This document shows positions 60,496 to 64,000 of a stretch of DNA of 64,000 nucleotides, one piece after another. Position 1 is the stretch's first letter, and each line of letters opens with the position of its first letter. Made by a program: the position numbers and the translations under genes. The notes under the pieces are model-generated. The model did no database searches and was not told the origin of the DNA. It was given only the letters and a program-made list of their open reading frames with translations. The stretch comes from Oceanobacillus indicireducens (lineage in GTDB: Bacteria; Bacillota; Bacilli; Bacillales; Amphibacillaceae), in the NCBI RefSeq assembly GCF_014647195.1, contig NZ_BMOS01000019.1, positions 1-64,000 of the forward strand, read 5' to 3'.

Positions 60496-61797
60496 ATGTT
60501 GCAGGCAACGCTCATACTCGCACTTTTAATATTTATAGCTACTCTCGTTCTGGTCATTTGGCAGCCTAGAGGATTAAACATCGGCTGGTCTGCGATGGGC
60601 GGGGCAGTTGTAGCTTTATTAGCAGGAGTTGTCGGATTTAGTGATGTAATGGCAGTAACGGAAATCGTATGGAACGCGACGCTTGCCTTTGTGGCTATTA
60701 TTCTAATATCCTTACTATTAGACGAGGTAGGATTGTTTGAGTGGGCTGCTTTACATATGGCGCGATTTGCAAAGGGAAATGGGATAAAAATGTTCGTCTA
60801 TATCAGTATATTAGGTGCGCTTGTTGCCGCCTTATTTGCGAATGATGGTGCTGCACTCATACTCACGCCGATTGTACTAGCGATGGTACGAAATTTACAG
60901 TTTAAAGAAAAAATGATCTTTCCCTTTATTATGGCAAGTGGATTTATTGCAGATACAACTTCCTTACCATTTGTTGTGAGTAATTTAGTGAATATCGTAT
61001 CAGCCGACTTCTTTGGTATTGGATTTGTTCAATATGCTTCACGCATGGTTATCCCAAACCTTTTCTCATTAGTTGCAACGATTTCCGTACTGCTCATCTA
61101 CTTTAAGAAAAATATCCCAAAGGCGTATGATGTTTCTAAATTGGATGAACCTAAAAAAGCAATTAGGGACGATAACATGTTTCGTCTATCATGGTATGTT
61201 CTTGGTTTATTAGGAATTGGCTACTTTACGAGCGAATTTATCCATGTACCTGTCTCCATTATTGCTGGAACGATTGCTATATTTTTCATTATAATGGGCA
61301 AACAAAGTCCTGCTGTCGATACAAAAAAAGCAATAAAGGGAGCACCATGGGATATTGTGTTCTTTTCCATCGGAATGTATGTCGTTGTATATGGGCTTGG
61401 AAATGCCGGTCTTACATCTGCACTGTCAAGCTTGATTGAGGCTACTGCTGAAAAGGGCTTGTTTGTTGCGACAATTGGAATGGGATTCATTGCTGCTTTC
61501 TTATCATCGATTATGAATAATATGCCGACTGTGATGATTGATGCGTTGGCAATTGCCGAAACGGATACTTCTGGTGTAGTAAGAGAAGCACTTGTCTATG
61601 CTAACGTTGTAGGATCTGACTTAGGGCCGAAAATTACGCCGATTGGTTCTTTGGCAACGTTAGTCTGGCTTCACGTATTATCGCAAAAAGGTATCAAAAT
61701 TTCTTGGGGAACCTATTTCAGGACTGGAATTATTTTAACGATACCAATCTTGTTTATCACCTTACTAGGTCTATATGTAACATTGATTATTTTTTAA
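60496..61797 (+). CDS. arsB: Arsenite efflux permease ArsB
   Basis: A 433-residue membrane transporter of the ArsB/NhaD ion-transporter superfamily with about twelve hydrophobic segments. Typical blocks are [80 protein letters not shown] and [21 protein letters not shown]. It exports As(OH)3 or Sb(OH)3. ATG 60484 directly follows the arsR stop, but GGGAGG lies inside it and points to ATG 60496. arsC follows 15 bp downstream; no arsA or arsD was seen. Confidence 0.95.
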   Translation: MLQATLILALLIFIATLVLVIWQPRGLNIGWSAMGGAVVALLAGVVGFSDVMAVTEIVWNATLAFVAIILISLLLDEVGLFEWAALHMARFAKGNGIKMFVYISILGALVAALFANDGAALILTPIVLAMVRNLQFKEKMIFPFIMASGFIADTTSLPFVVSNLVNIVSADFFGIGFVQYASRMVIPNLFSLVATISVLLIYFKKNIPKAYDVSKLDEPKKAIRDDNMFRLSWYVLGLLGIGYFTSEFIHVPVSIIAGTIAIFFIIMGKQSPAVDTKKAIKGAPWDIVFFSIGMYVVVYGLGNAGLTSALSSLIEATAEKGLFVATIGMGFIAAFLSSIMNNMPTVMIDALAIAETDTSGVVREALVYANVVGSDLGPKITPIGSLATLVWLHVLSQKGIKISWGTYFRTGIILTIPILFITLLGLYVTLIIF

Positions 61798-61812
61798 AAA
61801 AGGAGCATTGAT

Positions 61813-62232
61813 ATGGATAAAAAAACAATCTATTTCTTATGTACTGGGAACTCTTGCAGAAGTCAGATGGCAGAAGGGTGGGCGAAGAAACTGCTTGGAG
61901 AAGAATGGGTGGTTAAGAGCGCTGGTATTGAAGCACACGGATTAAATCCCAATGCTGTTAAAGCCATGGATGAAGTAGGGATAGATATTTCGAACCAGCA
62001 ATCAGAATTAATTGATGTGGAGTTCCTTCATAATGCCACGTTAGCAGTGACCCTTTGTGGTGATGCAGCTGACCGTTGTCCAATGACACCGCCACATGTA
62101 AAAAGAGAACATTGGGGATTTGATGATCCAGCAAAGGCGGAGGGAACGTCTGAAGATAAATGGGCCGTATTTCAGCGTGTTCGGGATGAAATAGGAGAGC
62201 GTATTAAACGTTTTGCAGAAACTGGGGAGTAA
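61813..62232 (+). CDS. arsC: Arsenate reductase ArsC, thioredoxin-coupled (LMW-PTP fold)
   Basis: A 139-residue enzyme with the P-loop CTGNSCRSQ (Cys10, Cys15, Arg16) and the redox pair Cys82 and Cys89 in [20 protein letters not shown] supplies the catalytic Asp. It reduces As(V) to As(III) with thioredoxin as electron donor, feeding ArsB. AAAAAGGAGC precedes ATG 61813. Last gene of the operon. Confidence 0.96.
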   Translation: MDKKTIYFLCTGNSCRSQMAEGWAKKLLGEEWVVKSAGIEAHGLNPNAVKAMDEVGIDISNQQSELIDVEFLHNATLAVTLCGDAADRCPMTPPHVKREHWGFDDPAKAEGTSEDKWAVFQRVRDEIGERIKRFAETGE

Positions 62233-62621
62233 AGATAGGTCATCTCTAGGGGCGAATAAACTATTTAAAATTCTCCTATCTACTATGTCTCGTTGTCGCA
62301 ATATGGGCCTACCTTCTTGTGACTGATTTCATGTACAATAATTGATAAGACCATAACATGATAGCGTAGTTAAAAGGAACCGAACGTAATATAATCAAAT
62401 TTTTCTCAACCCTTCTCATAATAGAGAAGGGTTGTTTTCATGCATTATAAAAAAATACCTCCAACCCGAAACCTTCAGCTAAACAATTCCGTATTACGAA
62501 TTAATATAAATAACAAAGAATGGTAAAATGCAATATAGGAACTAGATTAGAAGTCGAATGAAAAAGCAGAGCATTAACATATAAAGCTAAACAGATTGTA
62601 CGAGAACGGAGACCATACATA
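62233..62621. other. Intergenic region after ars operon
   Basis: About 390 bp. The only clear feature is the hairpin at 62408-62438 listed separately. No gene or further repeat could be supported. Confidence 0.55.
62408..62438 (+). terminator. Intrinsic terminator downstream of arsC
   Basis: AACCCTTCTC (62408-62417) / GAGAAGGGTT (62424-62433), short loop, then GTTTTC. It is 175 bp after arsC. Confidence 0.8.
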
Positions 62622-63299
62622 ATGCAATTAAAAAAATATATCCAAACAAACTTCCCAGGCCTAACGCTAAAACCAAACCTCAGCTCCGAATGGAAACCAA
62701 GTCTTCATCTTGAACTAGCCAAAGGGCTTTATCCATTCAAAGAGGGGAGTGACGAGCTAAATCCAGTTTATTTTCAAACCGTCTATCATCAAGCCATCTC
62801 CCTGTTTCACGACCTATTCTCAGCCGAAGATGAAATACTATTGGTAACGAATAGTTATCGGTATAAAAAGGAAAGGAGAAAGAAGAGAAGAAAGCTTGGG
62901 ATATATCTTCATTATATTAAAAGTAAAGATGTTCGCTCTCGTTTAACACAAGCAACCTTACCTTATATGTTTGAGGACGACGAGGAGAAGGAAGAAAAAT
63001 ATACATGCCAATTTTCTTTACGATGCCGTAAGCAAGACATCCGGTATTCTATTTTAATAAAGGCAATTTGCAATCAGGATTTTCCGTCATTGAAGCCAAG
63101 CATACATAATCCATCTAACTTGGAGGAGCCGGATATATTCTTTATGAACACGACGAGAAATATTATTTTTTACATGTATGATGATCGAGGGTGTGAGGTG
63201 ATCGCGAGGGATAGAGAAGCGATACGCCCTATTTATGAAAAATATGCGGATTGGTTGGATGAAAGCAATCGGGCAGAAATCGATCAATACTTTACATGA
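62622..63299 (+). CDS. DUF3885 domain protein
   Basis: A 225-residue soluble protein matching DUF3885: LELAKGLYPFKEGSDELNPVYFQTVYHQAISLFHDLF at the start (key residues RxEL.xG region), LLVTNSYRYKKERRKKRRKLG, CRKQDIRYSILIKAICNQDFP and FFMNTTRNIIFYMYDDRGCEVIARDREAIRPIYEKYADWLD near the end. Function unknown. ATG 62622 has only a weak ribosome site (AACGGAGA). Located next to a YrvL-family gene. Confidence 0.85.
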   Translation: MQLKKYIQTNFPGLTLKPNLSSEWKPSLHLELAKGLYPFKEGSDELNPVYFQTVYHQAISLFHDLFSAEDEILLVTNSYRYKKERRKKRRKLGIYLHYIKSKDVRSRLTQATLPYMFEDDEEKEEKYTCQFSLRCRKQDIRYSILIKAICNQDFPSLKPSIHNPSNLEEPDIFFMNTTRNIIFYMYDDRGCEVIARDREAIRPIYEKYADWLDESNRAEIDQYFT

Positions 63300-63414
63300 A
63301 GTTGGAAATGGGGAATACTCGAATGAGCGGCTGTCCTCACGTGAAACCGAGATTACCACTCCATTTAATATATACAGCATGAAGTTATAGAAAAACAAAA
63401 GGGGAAATACAGTT

Positions 63415-63876
63415 ATGCCAGAATCCAATGATGATTCATTTCGTAATATGAATAAAAAAGAAAAAGTCGCAACCGTTGTAGGAATAGGACTTCTCATACT
63501 GTTTGTCGCAGGTTTTATATTTGGACTTTATTTCTTTGGGCTTGCGGGTGTTTTTAAAGTGCTCGGTGTCCAGTATGATTCGGTCTGGTCGTTAGCTATT
63601 TTTGTTGTTAATTTGCTTGTGATCGGCCTTCTATTCGAGATATTTTCCAACGTGATATTTAAATTGTCCGTCCGGAATATGACGGGAAAAGCAAAAGTGC
63701 TCATGATCCGATTCCTTATCGAGGCAATCACGAACTGGGTTGTCATCTTTACAGTGGATGAGCTGATGAGGAGTATCACACTATCGCTTCAAACAGAGAT
63801 TATCATTGCATTGTTTATTGCCACACTCGAAATTGTTTTCGATGATAAAGATACGAAGAAAAACACCGCGGAGTGA
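63415..63876 (+). CDS. YrvL-family membrane regulatory protein
   Basis: A 153-residue membrane protein of the YrvL family: SFRNMNKKEKVATVVGIGLL, GLYFFGLAGVFKVLGVQYDSVWSL and ELMRSITLSLQTEIIIALFIA, with about four hydrophobic segments. Bacillus YrvL regulates induction of oxalate decarboxylase oxdC under acid stress through sigma(O)-related factors; that role is not assured here. AGGGGAAATACAGTT precedes ATG 63415. A small membrane-protein gene follows 28 bp later. Confidence 0.85.
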   Translation: MPESNDDSFRNMNKKEKVATVVGIGLLILFVAGFIFGLYFFGLAGVFKVLGVQYDSVWSLAIFVVNLLVIGLLFEIFSNVIFKLSVRNMTGKAKVLMIRFLIEAITNWVVIFTVDELMRSITLSLQTEIIIALFIATLEIVFDDKDTKKNTAE

Positions 63877-63903
63877 AAAGAAAAATAGAAGGGGAAATTA
63901 CAT

Positions 63904-64000
63904 ATGATTGGTTTGCTTAATGTTGGGAGTCTCGTACTTGGACTGATTGCTTGGATCCTGCCTGTCATCAGTCTATTGAAATATAGAAGCACTAATAATA
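63904..64000 (+). CDS. Small membrane protein, 3' end outside the window
   Basis: The frame begins at ATG 63904 behind GAAGGGGAAATT and reads a hydrophobic helix (GLLNVGSLVLGLIAWILPVI) then LKYRSTNN before the window ends. It is probably co-transcribed with the YrvL gene. No family assigned. Confidence 0.7.
   Translation, partial: MIGLLNVGSLVLGLIAWILPVISLLKYRSTNN

Overview
The window looks like chromosomal DNA of a low-to-mid GC Gram-positive in the Bacillaceae, probably an Oceanobacillus/Virgibacillus-like genus. This is inferred from gene content: two S-box riboswitches, Bacillus-type rho-independent terminators, strong AGGAGG ribosome sites with frequent TTG/GTG starts, a TagGH exporter, YrvL, the DUF1659/DUF2922/YvrJ trio and BsuPI. 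No rRNA, tRNA, CRISPR array, prophage or intact transposase was seen.

Layout. 0-0.6 kb: broken Rpn-family gene. 0.9-8.3 kb: methionine block, with mtnU-mtnE, then an S-box-controlled operon metN-metP-(FMN 2-hydroxyacid oxidase)-(iron-type hydroxycarboxylate dehydrogenase)-metQ. 8.8-12.5 kb: an NRAMP-related transporter with pxpBAC (5-oxoprolinase). 13-24.3 kb: wall/surface polysaccharide cluster (two GT4 enzymes, UDP-ManNAc dehydrogenase, TagG/TagH, a hydrolase-like protein, a methyltransferase and a two-domain 909-residue glycosyltransferase). 24.4-48.7 kb: six secreted proteins ending in three cell-wall-binding type 2 (CWB2, PF04122) repeats: a lytic-transglycosylase-like protein, three subtilases, an Ig-repeat protein and an amidase. 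Among them lie an OatA-like acyltransferase, a divergent PIG-L deacetylase / HGSNAT-like acetyltransferase pair, a BsuPI-like lipoprotein and an S-box-controlled monooxygenase gene with one in-frame stop. 48.8-52.4 kb: two LCP ligases and mnaA. 52.7-56.8 kb: a YcsI-like cyclase, an AbrB/PIN toxin-antitoxin pair, a probable type I toxin-antitoxin locus and the DUF1659/DUF2922/YvrJ trio. 57.2-59.5 kb: a second MetNPQ-type transporter. 60.1-62.2 kb: arsR-arsB-arsC. 62.6-64 kb: DUF3885, YrvL and a truncated membrane-protein gene.

How the parts may work together. MnaA and the UDP-ManNAc dehydrogenase would supply UDP-ManNAcA, the glycosyltransferases would build a polymer, TagGH would export it, LCP proteins would attach it to peptidoglycan, and CWB2 proteins would dock on it. 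That chain is inference from co-location. The first methionine operon couples uptake to two enzymes able to turn 2-hydroxy acids into 2-oxo acids, and MtnE upstream transaminates the 2-oxo acid of methionine; this suggests use of methionine hydroxy-analogue.

Repeats are prominent: a 28-nt hairpin unit (at least nine copies, usually paired), two inverted copies of a ~290-bp element, a 296-bp palindromic element at 17.2 kb, a CATTCAGT hairpin element (two copies) and several unexplained inverted repeats. No database searches were run; family names rest on recognition of motifs and architecture.
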